Positions 16,038 through 24,142 of a DNA stretch of 64,000 bases are shown piece after piece; within the stretch, counting starts at the first letter, position 1; every line of letters begins with the position of its first letter. The stretch comes from Streptomyces luteolus. Its GTDB lineage: Bacteria > Actinomycetota > Actinomycetes > Streptomycetales > Streptomycetaceae. The DNA lies in the NCBI RefSeq assembly GCF_029968015.1, contig NZ_JASCIS010000006.1:186001-250000 (forward strand). Reading direction: 5' to 3'. The notes under the pieces are model-generated. The model worked only from the letters and a program-made list of their open reading frames with translations, had not been told where the DNA came from and made no database searches. Both the position numbers and the translations under genes were made by a program.

Positions 16038-16220
16038 ATGGCCCAGCACAGCCTTGCCCGCGTACGCATCTGCCGCGACTGCGACGGCTTCGCCACCGTC
16101 ACGATCACCACCGGCACCCGCAACCCGGACGGCACCCGCGCCACCCTCACCGCCAGCTGCCCGACCTGCAAGGGCCACGGCACCACCAAGGCCCTCGCCC
16201 TCGTCCCGGCCGGGCGGTGA
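16038..16220 (+). CDS. Small zinc-ribbon-like protein
   Basis: 60 residues with two cysteine pairs, RICRDCDGFA and ASCPTCKGHG, spaced as a DnaJ-like zinc ribbon and paralogous in style to the 14293 gene. AAAGGGAAGTTCCATC precedes the ATG. Its stop overlaps the next gene's start (GTGACC). Unknown role in the AICE operon. Confidence 0.75.
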   Translation: MAQHSLARVRICRDCDGFATVTITTGTRNPDGTRATLTASCPTCKGHGTTKALALVPAGR

Positions 16221-16465
16221 CCAGCATGCAGAACATCACCATCTCGACCCACCTCGAAGCGGACACCGGCTTCCGCGTCACGCCCTTCGCGAAGCCCCAC
16301 CCGTTCGTCTGCCTCCGCCTTGAGGGCGAGTTCAGCGAGATCGCGCTACTCGCCGCTCCTGGCAGCGCTGAGAGCCTGCGCCGCCTGGCTACTGCGGCCA
16401 TCGAAGCTGCTGAGGCTCTGGACGCCATGGCCGACGAGGGGCCGGAGGTGACCGGTCGTGACTGA
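16217..16465 (+). CDS. Small hypothetical AICE protein
   Basis: 82 residues if the GTG at 16217 is used; the ATG at 16226 (MQNITIS) is an alternative. It has a beta-rich N-terminal half (HPFVCLRLEGEFSEIALLAA) and a helical C-terminus (LRRLATAAIEAAEALDAMAD). It overlaps both neighbours and is co-translated with them. No family function is known to me. Confidence 0.7.
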   Translation: MTSMQNITISTHLEADTGFRVTPFAKPHPFVCLRLEGEFSEIALLAAPGSAESLRRLATAAIEAAEALDAMADEGPEVTGRD

Positions 16466-16652
16466 CCTCACCCCCACCCCGGACCGGCCCGGCCTCCACA
16501 TCAGCAAGCCCTCCCCCTCCACCCCGGCCACCGCCTCGGCCGTCTGCCACTGCGGCGCCACCGCCACCGCGAACGGCGACAACCAGGTCAAGGCCCTGGT
16601 CGACGGCTGGACCACCAACCACGGCCCCGCCCACCAGCAGACGGGCCGGTGA
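16458..16652 (+). CDS. Small hypothetical AICE protein
   Basis: 64 residues starting with GTG and overlapping the preceding gene by 8 bases. A low-complexity Pro/Ser/Thr N-terminus precedes SAVCHCGATATANGDNQVKA, whose CxC with a later Trp-Thr segment may be a degenerate zinc site. It ends four bases before the rep gene, so it is part of the same operon. Function unknown. Confidence 0.65.
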   Translation: MTDLTPTPDRPGLHISKPSPSTPATASAVCHCGATATANGDNQVKALVDGWTTNHGPAHQQTGR

Positions 16653-16656
16653 CCCA

Positions 16657-18036
16657 ATGACCGACACCGCCACCCTGGCGAGTCTCGACCCGACCACCCT
16701 CGGCGATCTGCTGAGGGTGGCTTCGGCCGACGACTTCGACCGCTGGCAGGACCAGATCCGCCGCACCGGCGGCTGCGCCGACCCGATCCACCTCACCGGC
16801 TGGACACTGACCAAGGACAAGACGACCGGCGAGACCCTGCACCACTACTCCACCGGTTCCGAGCCGGGCGGCCGCCTCCGGGTGGCCTGCGGCAACCGCC
16901 GCGCCTCCCGCTGCCCGTCCTGCGCCTGGACGTACGCGGGCGACACCTACCACCTGATCCGCGCAGGTCTGGCAGGCGACGACCGCCGAGACGTCCCGAG
17001 CACGATTCGGGATCACCCTCGGGTCTTCGCCACGCTCACCGCACCGTCCTTCGGCCCGGTCCACAACCGCCCCGACTGCGGCACCTGCCGCTGCGGTACC
17101 CGTCACACCCCGGACGACCAAGCCTTGGGCACCGCCCTCGACCCCGAGACGTACGACTACGAGGGAGCTGTCCTCTTCAACAACCACGCAGGCGACCTCT
17201 GGCACCGCTTCGCCAACCGGCTCCGCCGGGAGATCGCCGCCCGCGCCGGGATCACTCAACGCGAACTGAAGGAAACCGCCAGGCTCTCCTACGGCAAAGT
17301 CGCCGAGTTCCAGAAGCGCGGCGCCCTGCACTTCCACGCCGTGATCCGCATCGACGGCCCGGACGGCCCCGAGACCCCGCCCCCGCACTGGGCGACGGTC
17401 ACCCTCCTCACGGACGCGATCCGATCCGCAGCGACGCACGCCTACACATCGGTCTCCGTCCCGGCCGCCGCCGACCAACCCGCATGGACCTTCCGCTGGG
17501 GCCGACAGCTGGACATCCGCCCGGTGAAGGCCTTCGGCGACGGCTCGGACATCACCGAACAGGCCGTGGCCTCATACGTCGCCAAGTACGCCACCAAGGC
17601 AGCAGAGAACACCGGCACCCTCGACCGCCGCATCGGCGAACTGGCCGAACTCGACCGCCACGACATCCCCGACCACACCCGCCGCCTCATCGAAGCCTGC
17701 AAGCAACTCGACCCGCTCTACCCGGACCGCCGCCTCTGGGCCTGGGCCCACATGCTCGGCTTCCGCGGCCACTTCTCCTCCAAGTCCCGGCGCTACTCGA
17801 CCACCCTCGGCGAACTCCGCCAGGCACGCGCCGACTTCCGCGCCGCACAGGAACGCGAAGCCCTCGGCCTCGAAGATCGCGAACCGAGCACGGTCCTCGT
17901 CTTGTCCGACTGGCAGTACGCCGGGCACGGCCATACCCCCGGCGAATCCGCCCTCGCCGCCACGATCGCCCGCGGCCTCCAACTCAACCGCGACACCGCC
18001 CGCGAAGCCCTGCTCAGTGAAAGGAGCACCGGATGA
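16657..18036 (+). CDS. repSA: Rolling-circle replication initiator RepSA
   Basis: 459 residues. Zinc-binding cysteines come early (CGNRRASRCPSCAWTYAGD) and again in CGTCRCGTRH. The HUH metal motif is in KRGALHFHAVIRIDG (about 225) and the catalytic tyrosine region is in VASYVAKYATKAAEN (about 305). This is the AICE RepSA architecture: an endonuclease that nicks a double-strand origin and starts rolling-circle copying of the excised circle, needed for transfer. Xis and Int follow with a 4-base ATGA overlap, so replication and excision are co-expressed. Confidence 0.92.
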   Translation: MTDTATLASLDPTTLGDLLRVASADDFDRWQDQIRRTGGCADPIHLTGWTLTKDKTTGETLHHYSTGSEPGGRLRVACGNRRASRCPSCAWTYAGDTYHLIRAGLAGDDRRDVPSTIRDHPRVFATLTAPSFGPVHNRPDCGTCRCGTRHTPDDQALGTALDPETYDYEGAVLFNNHAGDLWHRFANRLRREIAARAGITQRELKETARLSYGKVAEFQKRGALHFHAVIRIDGPDGPETPPPHWATVTLLTDAIRSAATHAYTSVSVPAAADQPAWTFRWGRQLDIRPVKAFGDGSDITEQAVASYVAKYATKAAENTGTLDRRIGELAELDRHDIPDHTRRLIEACKQLDPLYPDRRLWAWAHMLGFRGHFSSKSRRYSTTLGELRQARADFRAAQEREALGLEDREPSTVLVLSDWQYAGHGHTPGESALAATIARGLQLNRDTAREALLSERSTG

Positions 18037-18230
18037 CGACCGCCCTCCGATCACGCGCGATGCTTACTCTCGCTGAGGTCTGCGAAGAGCTGAGCATCTC
18101 GCGCTCGACCTTTTACGACTGGCGCGCCAAGCGACGTGCTCCGCGTTGCCTCAAACTCCCGAACGGCGACCTCAGGATCCGGCGGAGTGATCTCGATCAC
18201 TGGCTAGACGACCGTGAGGACGCTGCCTGA
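18033..18230 (+). CDS. xis: Excisionase-type HTH protein
   Basis: 65 residues. The winged-helix/MerR-like core LTLAEVCEELSISRSTFYDW then LPNGDLRIRRSDLDHWLDD is typical of small recombination directionality factors. It overlaps the repSA stop (ATGA) and shares one base with the int start (TGATG), giving a tight rep-xis-int cassette. With Int it should excise the element between the 84-bp att repeats. Confidence 0.88.
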   Translation: MTTALRSRAMLTLAEVCEELSISRSTFYDWRAKRRAPRCLKLPNGDLRIRRSDLDHWLDDREDAA

Positions 18231-19624
18231 TGGAGACGACGTACGACGTCAAGGTGTACAAGATCCTTACGTACAAGGGTGCCCGCAAAACCACGTACAC
18301 GGTCCGCTGGGTCGTAGCTGGCAAGCGCTGGCGTGAGCCGTTCGACACGGTCGCGCTCGCTGAGGGCTTCCGCTCCGAGCTGATCCAAGCGACGGGCAAG
18401 GGCGAGGCGTTCGTCATCGCCACGGGGCTGCCGGTGTCGCACCGCTCCAAGTCGGCGTCCATGAGCTGGTACAAGTTCGCCGTGCAGTACGTGGATGCCC
18501 GCTGGTCTCAACTTGGTGGCAACAGCCGCAAGAACACCGCCAAGACGCTCACAGCGGCCACGATCGCTCTGCTTCGCACGCAGCCAACCCAGTTCGATCC
18601 CGTGGCCGTACGCACGGCTCTACGTGAGTGGGCGTTCAATGCGAATCGTCGGCAGGACGCCTCACAGGACGTGGTGACCATCCTCCGGTGGGTAGAGCGG
18701 AATTCGCTCCCTGTCTCGTCCTGGGAGGACGCCGAGAAGGTTGACGACGTCCTACAGGTCATGGATACACGGCTCGACGGCAAGCAGGCCGCGGCCTGGT
18801 CTCGCAAGCGCCATCGCCGGATCCTCAACGTGGTTATGAAGTACGCGATCAGGCGTCGCATCCTGCGAACCAACCCGCTCCCCAAGGGCAAGGAAGCGAC
18901 GACCACGACGAAGACAACGAACGCCGTGGATAAGCGCTGCCTGATCAACCCTGGGCAGGCGGCCGGACTGCTCGGCTGGGTTCGTCAGAGGCCTCGGGGT
19001 GGCAAGCGACTGCATGCGTTCTTCGCGGTCATGTACTACTGCGGGCCTCGCCCGGAAGAGGCTGTAGCCATGCGGGTGCAGGACGTGAGCCTGCCTGATG
19101 CCCAAGCAACTGACCAGTGGTGCGAACTGCTGATCCATACGGCGACTCCGGAAGTCGGCAAGCAGTGGACAGACTCGGGAGAGATCCATGAGGAGCGCGA
19201 CTTGAAGGGCCGTGCGGAAGGGGACACTCGCACCGTCCCCGGGCATCCTGCTTTGACGCGCATCCTCAGGCAGCACATCGACGACGAAGAGCTCAAGCCG
19301 GGTGATCTCTTGTTCCAGGGCGAGAAGAGCGGCATTCTCGCGGGCTCTGTCATCCGTCGTGCCTGGCGTAGCGCGCGCAAGGCGGTGCTGCCCCTGCATG
19401 TCTTCGAGTCACCTATGGGCAAGCGCGTGTACGACCTTCGGCACACGCGCCTGACGAAGTGGCTGAACGATGGGATCCCACCCGCACAGGTAGCCGAGTG
19501 GGCAGGCAACGGCGTCCCCGTGCTGCTTGCGATCTACGCTCGATGCGTCGACGGCCAGCTGTCGGACCTGAAGAAGCGGCTCGAAGCGGCTGGGGACCTC
19601 GAAGACCTCCCCGCCGCCGACTGA
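18230..19624 (+). CDS. int: Tyrosine site-specific integrase
   Basis: 464 residues. An arm-binding-like N-terminus and a SAM-like core-binding domain (about 80-180) precede the catalytic domain. There the first Arg is in YCGPRPEEAVAMR (about 270), the His/Arg box is YDLRHTRLTKWLN (about 405) and the nucleophile Tyr is in PVLLAIYARCVDG (about 435). A charged insert between the first and second boxes (TDSGEIHEERDLKGRAEG) is common in this subfamily. The gene ends 136 bp from the attR repeat in tRNA-Arg, as expected for an integrase using that tRNA. Confidence 0.93.
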   Translation: METTYDVKVYKILTYKGARKTTYTVRWVVAGKRWREPFDTVALAEGFRSELIQATGKGEAFVIATGLPVSHRSKSASMSWYKFAVQYVDARWSQLGGNSRKNTAKTLTAATIALLRTQPTQFDPVAVRTALREWAFNANRRQDASQDVVTILRWVERNSLPVSSWEDAEKVDDVLQVMDTRLDGKQAAAWSRKRHRRILNVVMKYAIRRRILRTNPLPKGKEATTTTKTTNAVDKRCLINPGQAAGLLGWVRQRPRGGKRLHAFFAVMYYCGPRPEEAVAMRVQDVSLPDAQATDQWCELLIHTATPEVGKQWTDSGEIHEERDLKGRAEGDTRTVPGHPALTRILRQHIDDEELKPGDLLFQGEKSGILAGSVIRRAWRSARKAVLPLHVFESPMGKRVYDLRHTRLTKWLNDGIPPAQVAEWAGNGVPVLLAIYARCVDGQLSDLKKRLEAAGDLEDLPAAD

Positions 19625-19640
19625 TCCGCCGCCAAGAACT

Positions 19641-19657
19641 TCGACACGTATTCGACA
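19641..19657 (+). promoter_or_regulatory. Candidate integrase/Xis arm site, right end
   Basis: The 17-base sequence TCGACACGTATTCGACA is identical to 10106-10122 and in the same orientation. It lies between the int stop codon and attR. It is the only other copy I found in the window. Confidence 0.55.
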
Positions 19658-19760
19658 CGGCGACCCGCAGAAACCCGGTGACAGCCGGACAGCCCCGGAC
19701 CCGCCCCGTGATCATCGGGGGAGCGGCCGGGGCTTCTGCACGTGTGCGCAATGGGCCTCT

Positions 19761-19844
19761 GACCAGCAAAAAGCCCCTCCCGAAGGAGAGGCGGTGGAAA
19801 GCGCCCCCGGCAGGACTCGAACCTGCGGCCAAGCGCTTAGAAGG
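19761..19844. repeat. attR: att repeat inside tRNA-Arg
   Basis: This is the right 84-bp copy of the direct repeat, identical to 9947-10030. It covers the 3' 42 bases of the intact tRNA gene and the terminator beyond it. Integration through this segment leaves a complete tRNA gene at the right end. Confidence 0.93.
19768..19792 (-). terminator. Rho-independent terminator of tRNA-Arg
   Basis: On the minus strand, GCCTCTCCTTCGGGAGGGGC forms a stem with a TTCG loop followed by TTTTT, directly after the tRNA 3' end. The same hairpin is duplicated in attL at 9954-9978. Confidence 0.85.
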
Positions 19845-19874
19845 CGCCTGCTCTATCCACTGAGCTACGGGGGC
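19803..19874 (-). tRNA. tRNA-Arg (anticodon TCT)
   Basis: A 72-nt cloverleaf. Acceptor GCCCCCG pairs with CGGGGGC. The D stem is GCTC/GAGC, the anticodon stem GGCGC/GCGCT with loop CTTCTAA (anticodon TCT, reads AGA), and the T arm GCAGG-TTCGAGT-CCTGC. CCA is not encoded. It is the integration site of the AICE at 9947-19844. Confidence 0.95.
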
Positions 19875-20071
19875 TGACCTGCGTATAAGCAGCTTCCGGG
19901 CGCTTTCCCCCAGGTCGCGGGGGACGCATGGGGGAATCGCGGATTCCCGGTGCCGGGGGACGCGAGCGCTCCCCGATCGGGGGCATCACACTATCTTCAC
20001 GCCCCCGAAGCCTCTCGTGGAAACAATCCCGCACCTCGTCGGCGTTAGTGATCTCCGAGCCGAGGAGGAAG

Positions 20072-20974
20072 GTGTCGGGCCTGAAGTTGTTTCGCACGGA
20101 CACGACGAATAGCGGCATGACGGAGGTCATGCCGCGTCTTGCTGAGGTCGAAGCCGATGTGCAGGGTCTCGTCGAGACGCACATGGAGACGCTGCTGGGC
20201 GTCCGGTTCCTGGCGAGCGAGTACAGCACCGGACCGGTGCTCGGGGGCCGGATCGACTCGCTCGGGCTGGACGAGAACGGCTCTCCGGTCATCGTCGAGT
20301 ACAAGCGCGGCACGGATGCCGGCGTGATCAATCAGGGCCTGTTCTACCTCTCGTGGCTGATGGACCACCGCAGAGAGTTCGAGCATCTCGTCCGCGACCG
20401 GCTCGGGGCCGCCGCTGCGGGCCAGGTGGTGTGGAGCGCGCCCCGGGTGATCTGTGTGGCCGGCGACTTCACCCGCTACGACGTGCACGCCGTGCGGGAG
20501 CACCGGCGCAGCATCGACCTGGTCCGATACCGCCTCTTCGGCAGGGACCTGTTCGGTCTGGATCCTGTGGCCTCTGTCCGCGGCCGGCAGTCGCAGGACA
20601 AGCCGCTCCGCCCAGGTAGGACGGCCCCGCACGCGGCAACGGGCGGCGACCGCACAGCCGCTCTGGACGAACTGGCCGACGCGGTCGATGAGGTGCTGCG
20701 CGGGCTGGGGGACGACGTGAACCGAGTCCAGCGCAAGCAGTACCGGGCCTATCAGCGGCTGCAGAACCTCGCGTGCGTCTGCCCGCCGCAGAAGACCAAG
20801 CTCCTTGTCTACCTCAAGGCCGCCCCGACAACGGTCGACCTTGTCCCCGGCTTTACGCGGGACGTGACCGGCCTCGGTCACCACGGCACGGGCGACCTGG
20901 AGGTTCAGTTGCGCACCGAGCGGGACCTGGAGCGCGCTCAGGCCCTGTTCCGGGCCAGCTACGCGGCAGCCTAA
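20072..20974 (+). CDS. DUF5655 / NucS-like nuclease-fold protein
   Basis: 300 residues from the GTG at 20072, which has a strong GAGGAGGAAG site; the open frame upstream is probably non-coding. The first half has the restriction-endonuclease-like pattern of NucS/DUF91-type proteins: ASEYSTGPVLGGRIDSLGLD, then PVIVEYKRGTDAGVINQGLF. This supplies the Asp, Glu-x-Lys and Gln expected of a PD-(D/E)xK site. ICVAGDFTRYDVHAV follows. The C-terminal part (PPQKTKLLVYLKAAP and TGLGHHGTGDLEVQL) is the DUF5655 domain. It lies just right of tRNA-Arg, outside the AICE. Roles for this family are uncertain; DNA binding or cleavage is likely from the fold. Confidence 0.8.
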   Translation: MSGLKLFRTDTTNSGMTEVMPRLAEVEADVQGLVETHMETLLGVRFLASEYSTGPVLGGRIDSLGLDENGSPVIVEYKRGTDAGVINQGLFYLSWLMDHRREFEHLVRDRLGAAAAGQVVWSAPRVICVAGDFTRYDVHAVREHRRSIDLVRYRLFGRDLFGLDPVASVRGRQSQDKPLRPGRTAPHAATGGDRTAALDELADAVDEVLRGLGDDVNRVQRKQYRAYQRLQNLACVCPPQKTKLLVYLKAAPTTVDLVPGFTRDVTGLGHHGTGDLEVQLRTERDLERAQALFRASYAAA

Positions 20975-21070
20975 CGGCAACCGGAAGCAACTCCGTTCTG
21001 GTTGTGGAGTGGGTCTTCAGCGGCGCCTTTCGTCGAGCGGGCAGGTCGTGGCGGTGGAGTACCCATGATG

Positions 21071-21116
21071 CGGTGGATCGCCGGTTTGGCTAACCGGCGA
21101 TCCACCGCTATGTTGC
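21071..21116 (+). repeat. Hairpin element copy 1
   Basis: Perfect 16-bp arms CGGTGGATCGCCGGTT and AACCGGCGATCCACCG flank a TGGCT loop, followed directly by CTATGTTGC. The same loop, inner stem and CTATGTTGC tail recur at 38886-38932 and, inverted, at 59959-60005. It lies in the 221-bp gap between a plus-strand and a minus-strand gene end, so a bidirectional terminator is possible, but the conserved tail suggests more. Confidence 0.75.
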
Positions 21117-21195
21117 CGCGCGATCCTCTTCGATTCCGCCCTCTGAGCTATCGGCTCGGATGCGCTGCTTTCGGTCGTAGCAGCTGCTTCGGCGC

Positions 21196-22029
21196 TCAAC
21201 CGGGTAGCGGGACACCGGACCCTCGGTCGTCGCCGGTAGAGCCGGTGAGCATCAGCTGCAAGCAGTGCACCTGCTGCTCAACGAGGTACGCCGGAGCGAT
21301 CAGGTGTTGAGGCGGCAGCCGAGGATCGCAGGAGCCCCATGCGGCCTGCCGGGACGGGTCAAGTGGGGCGTTCGGGTGCCACTCGAAGTCCCATCGGAAG
21401 GCCAAGCCTGTCGCCTCCGCACGGTCCCAGAGGGCTTCGGCGTCGGTCACTGCTCGCTCGACGCTGCTGGACAGTTCCGAGCTGTGAGCGAGGTCGAGGC
21501 CGAGCGCCTCCTCGACCGCGTCGCGCGCAGGCCGTGCCTGAAACAGCTCTTGGGTGAGAAGGCTGAGGAAGTACAGGCTGGCGGGCTGGTGTCCAGGCAG
21601 GTGCCAGCTGGCCAGGGCGACTTGGTGTGCGAGTGCCAGGAGGCGTTGCTCGACGAGAGTCTGGTAGTCGCGGGCGATGAGCTGGTGTGCGGCATGAGCT
21701 TGGGAGGGCAGGTCGTCTCGCTGTCGCGTGCTGGCTGCGAGCATGGCAGCCTGCCGCTTCTCCAGGCGCTTGATCTGGGCGAGAGCGTTGTCCAGCTCGC
21801 CCGAGAGCTGGTGCAAGCGTGCGACCGCGGCGTTGTGCCCGCGCCGCAGTTCGCCTTCGCATAGTTCCAAGGCGGAGAGGCGCTGACTGCCGATATCGAT
21901 CTGGCCCTGGAGTCGCGCACACCCTCGGCAGTCCTCCTGCTTGCCAGCTTGCGGGCGGGGGAGGGGAGGGTGGGCGCTGTCGTTCTTCTGGGAGAAGGGG
22001 CGGTTGAGGAAGGACACGGTGTCTCCCAA
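21196..22029 (-). CDS. Coiled-coil partner of Hsp70-like ATPase
   Basis: 277 residues. Residues about 33-36 have CRGC. Residues about 38-125 are strongly helical and heptad-like (LQGQIDIGSQRLSALELCEG and LHQLSGELDNALAQIKRLEK), a probable coiled coil. The C-terminal half is globular (LYFLSLLTQELFQARPARDA, FRWDFEWHPN). It follows the Hsp70-like gene by 4 bp and must be co-translated with it, which suggests a cofactor, nucleotide-exchange factor or substrate adaptor. I do not recognise the family. Confidence 0.7.
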   Translation of the reverse strand: MGDTVSFLNRPFSQKNDSAHPPLPRPQAGKQEDCRGCARLQGQIDIGSQRLSALELCEGELRRGHNAAVARLHQLSGELDNALAQIKRLEKRQAAMLAASTRQRDDLPSQAHAAHQLIARDYQTLVEQRLLALAHQVALASWHLPGHQPASLYFLSLLTQELFQARPARDAVEEALGLDLAHSSELSSSVERAVTDAEALWDRAEATGLAFRWDFEWHPNAPLDPSRQAAWGSCDPRLPPQHLIAPAYLVEQQVHCLQLMLTGSTGDDRGSGVPLPG

Positions 22030-22033
22030 GAGT

Positions 22034-23902
22034 TCAGTAGTCGGAGGCGAAGTGCAGCGTCGTGGAGACCTCCGCGCCTGTCCTTTCGACGACAGAGCGG
22101 ACCTTGATCTCCGTCTCCCCGAAGCTCAAGTACAGGTGTGTGCCTCGATCGGGGAGGGCGTACTTCATCACGGTGCTGAGATCCACACTGAGCTTGCCGA
22201 TGAACTCGCAACCAGGGTCGGTGACGTATCGGGCGTCCTTCTCGGTGGTGGCGAAGAGCGCATGGTTCACAGTGGAACGGCCGGGACAGATCGGCACCAG
22301 AGACTCCATGATCTCTTCGCCGGTATCCACTACATCCCCGATCGTCACCAGCTTCGCGAAGCGACGGCTGCAGCGGGCGAGTCCTTCCGAGTCGATGAAC
22401 CGCAGCTTCTCTGGGTCCTTGTCTGGGTCGAAAGGGGGTGCGATGGCCACGCCATAGGTGTAGCGGGCTCGCCGGGCACGCGTTTGAGGTGCGTAGGCGA
22501 AGTGCACTGCGCCGTGGAGAACGGCAGCTCCCGGATCGGGCGGCAGCAGCACGTGGGCACGGCCTGCGAGGTGGTCCTTGAGGGAGTGCTGCAGGTAGGG
22601 GGAGTTGCTGAACCCGCCGGCCATCAGGACGACGGGCATGGTTGCTGCTGGGGCCTGGCCGCCGATCTCGTCGAGCTGATCATCGACAAGGTCGAGCACC
22701 TCCGACACCGCGGTGTCGAAGACGTCCTTCATCTCCTTCGGGGGGATGACGATGTAATCGGTAACGCCGCGCTGTTTGCGGGCGATGCGTTTGCGGACCG
22801 AAGCCCCGAGCTTTCGGTCGATGGCGGTGGGGATCGGCAGGTACAGGTCTTCCTCGGAGTCCGGACCGAAGCTGAGTTTCCCGCGCTCCCAGTCTTCGCA
22901 CAGATGCAACATGGCCTCGGGCGCTTCCTGCCGCAGCTGTTCGACGAGTTCGGGCTTCCCGAAGCGGTCGGCGAGGATCCGGTCCTCGAAGCGGCGGTTG
23001 AGCTCGTTGGACCCGTGCTGAGCACCGTTGACGAGGCCCACCTCGACCATGCGCCCGTGCTCGTCGTTGCGGTAGGCGGCAAGGTCCACCGTGCCCCCTC
23101 CGCCGTCGACTACCAGGATGAGACGCCCGGGCGCCGCCAGATCCCTGGCTGACTTGGTGTCGCTGCCCGGTGCCCTGGCCCCGCTCACGCGGGCGTAGTG
23201 CACGGCCGCTTCGGGCTCCAGGGCCAGGATGAGGCGCCCGTCTTCCTTGGGGAATCCGGCCGCTGCAGCGCACCGTCGAACCAGGTGCTTGGTCCTGTCC
23301 CCGAAGATGGCAGGCACAGTGATGCACCAGCGGATGTCCTCCTCCAAATACCCGCTGACCGTGACCTGTTGCAGCGCTGCCTCGCGGATTCGAGAGAGCA
23401 GCGCGGTGGTGAGCATCTCCGCCTCACTGGGCGTTTCTCCGAGCGTGAACCCGTGGAGATCTTCCACCCGTTCGTCGTCATCGTCGCCCGTTTCGTCCTC
23501 CTCATCGGAGTTGGGCGCGGCCCCGAGAGGCGTATTGCCCTCTTCCGTCGGCTGTTCGGCGGGCTCCTGACGTGCATTGGAGGCGGCAGTCCGCGGCTCT
23601 TGGCGGTCATGGTTGTGCATCAACTGCATCTTGAAGGCGGCCCGGTACTTGTGGTTGATCCCGCTCAGATGCGTGAGTGCCCGCTCTCGGGCCTCGAAGC
23701 CCCAGGTGACCGCCTCGTCGCTTTCGTTGAGGAGCAGTGCGGAGAGGTTCTTGACCGAGGCGACGGGTTGGCCCGGCCATTGCGTGAAGAAGTGGATGGT
23801 GCGCTTCTTGGGATCATCGTTCTGCTCGTCGATGACGGCCCAGGCGAACCCGCTTGCGAAGGTGCCGAGGTCGATCCCGACGACGACCAAGGGATCGGAC
23901 AT
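22034..23902 (-). CDS. Hsp70-like (HSPA12/actin-fold) ATPase
   Basis: 622 residues from the ATG at 23902 (CTGGAG five bases upstream). The sugar-kinase/actin/Hsp70 fold is clear: phosphate-1 motif VVVGIDLGTFASGFAWAV at the N-terminus, phosphate-2 LILVVDGGGGTVDLAAY (about 270) and adenosine motif VVLMAGGFSNSPYLQHSL (about 445). A long acidic insert (DEEDETGDDDDERVEDL) lies at about 130-150. There is no canonical DnaK substrate domain; the C-terminus is beta-rich (THLYLSFGETEIKVRSV). This matches the divergent HSPA12-like group, not DnaK. It is divergent from a small HTH gene across a repeat array and in operon with a coiled-coil protein. A stress, defence or plasmid-stability role is possible. 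Confidence 0.82.
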   Translation of the reverse strand: MSDPLVVVGIDLGTFASGFAWAVIDEQNDDPKKRTIHFFTQWPGQPVASVKNLSALLLNESDEAVTWGFEARERALTHLSGINHKYRAAFKMQLMHNHDRQEPRTAASNARQEPAEQPTEEGNTPLGAAPNSDEEDETGDDDDERVEDLHGFTLGETPSEAEMLTTALLSRIREAALQQVTVSGYLEEDIRWCITVPAIFGDRTKHLVRRCAAAAGFPKEDGRLILALEPEAAVHYARVSGARAPGSDTKSARDLAAPGRLILVVDGGGGTVDLAAYRNDEHGRMVEVGLVNGAQHGSNELNRRFEDRILADRFGKPELVEQLRQEAPEAMLHLCEDWERGKLSFGPDSEEDLYLPIPTAIDRKLGASVRKRIARKQRGVTDYIVIPPKEMKDVFDTAVSEVLDLVDDQLDEIGGQAPAATMPVVLMAGGFSNSPYLQHSLKDHLAGRAHVLLPPDPGAAVLHGAVHFAYAPQTRARRARYTYGVAIAPPFDPDKDPEKLRFIDSEGLARCSRRFAKLVTIGDVVDTGEEIMESLVPICPGRSTVNHALFATTEKDARYVTDPGCEFIGKLSVDLSTVMKYALPDRGTHLYLSFGETEIKVRSVVERTGAEVSTTLHFASDY

Positions 23903-23996
23903 TGCACTCCAGTAGAGATGAGGCCCATATAGGGGCCGACTTTCCGCTCCTCGGCAGCAACGAGAGCGGCTTACTGGGAAGACATATCCGCTGCAC

Positions 23997-24118
23997 GCCC
24001 AAAATGGGCCAGTTCGCGACCTGGCAGTAAGTATGGTTCGCCGCGACGGCCCACAATAGGCAGGTAATATTTCTGGTGAAGGCTGCCCAGAAATGGGCAT
24101 GTATATTTCTGGGCAGCC
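23997..24118. promoter_or_regulatory. Array of GCCCAnAATGGGC-type palindromes
   Basis: GCCCAAAATGGGC (23997-24009), GCCCACAATAGGC (24049-24061) and GCCCAGAAATGGGC (24085-24098) share one dyad pattern. The last is embedded in a perfect 14-bp inverted repeat, GGCTGCCCAGAAAT / ATTTCTGGGCAGCC (24081-24118). The array is in a relatively AT-rich gap between the Hsp70-like gene and the divergent HTH gene. It could be operators of that HTH protein or a partition-type centromere. Confidence 0.65.
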
Positions 24119-24142
24119 GATACACCAGAAGGAGGCCACAGC

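Larger units (their letters stand above)
9947..19844. mobile_element. Integrated AICE at tRNA-Arg(TCT)
   Basis: An integrative and conjugative element of the pSAM2 type. It is flanked by an 84-bp perfect direct repeat (9947-10030 and 19761-19844) whose equivalent positions are 9814 bp apart. The right copy is part of a complete tRNA-Arg gene; the left copy is only its 3' half plus terminator. Inside are a Pif-like Nudix gene, an HTH regulator, an FtsK-type transfer ATPase, Spd-like small genes, a RepSA initiator, Xis and a tyrosine integrase next to attR. This is the canonical AICE layout, with every core module apparently intact, so the element may still be mobile. Confidence 0.93.

Noticed and set aside
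19875..20071. A gene start at 19928 for the DUF5655 protein
   Set aside because: The first 48 codons are low-complexity, and the GTG at 20072 has a far better ribosome-binding site and matches the family's N-terminus.
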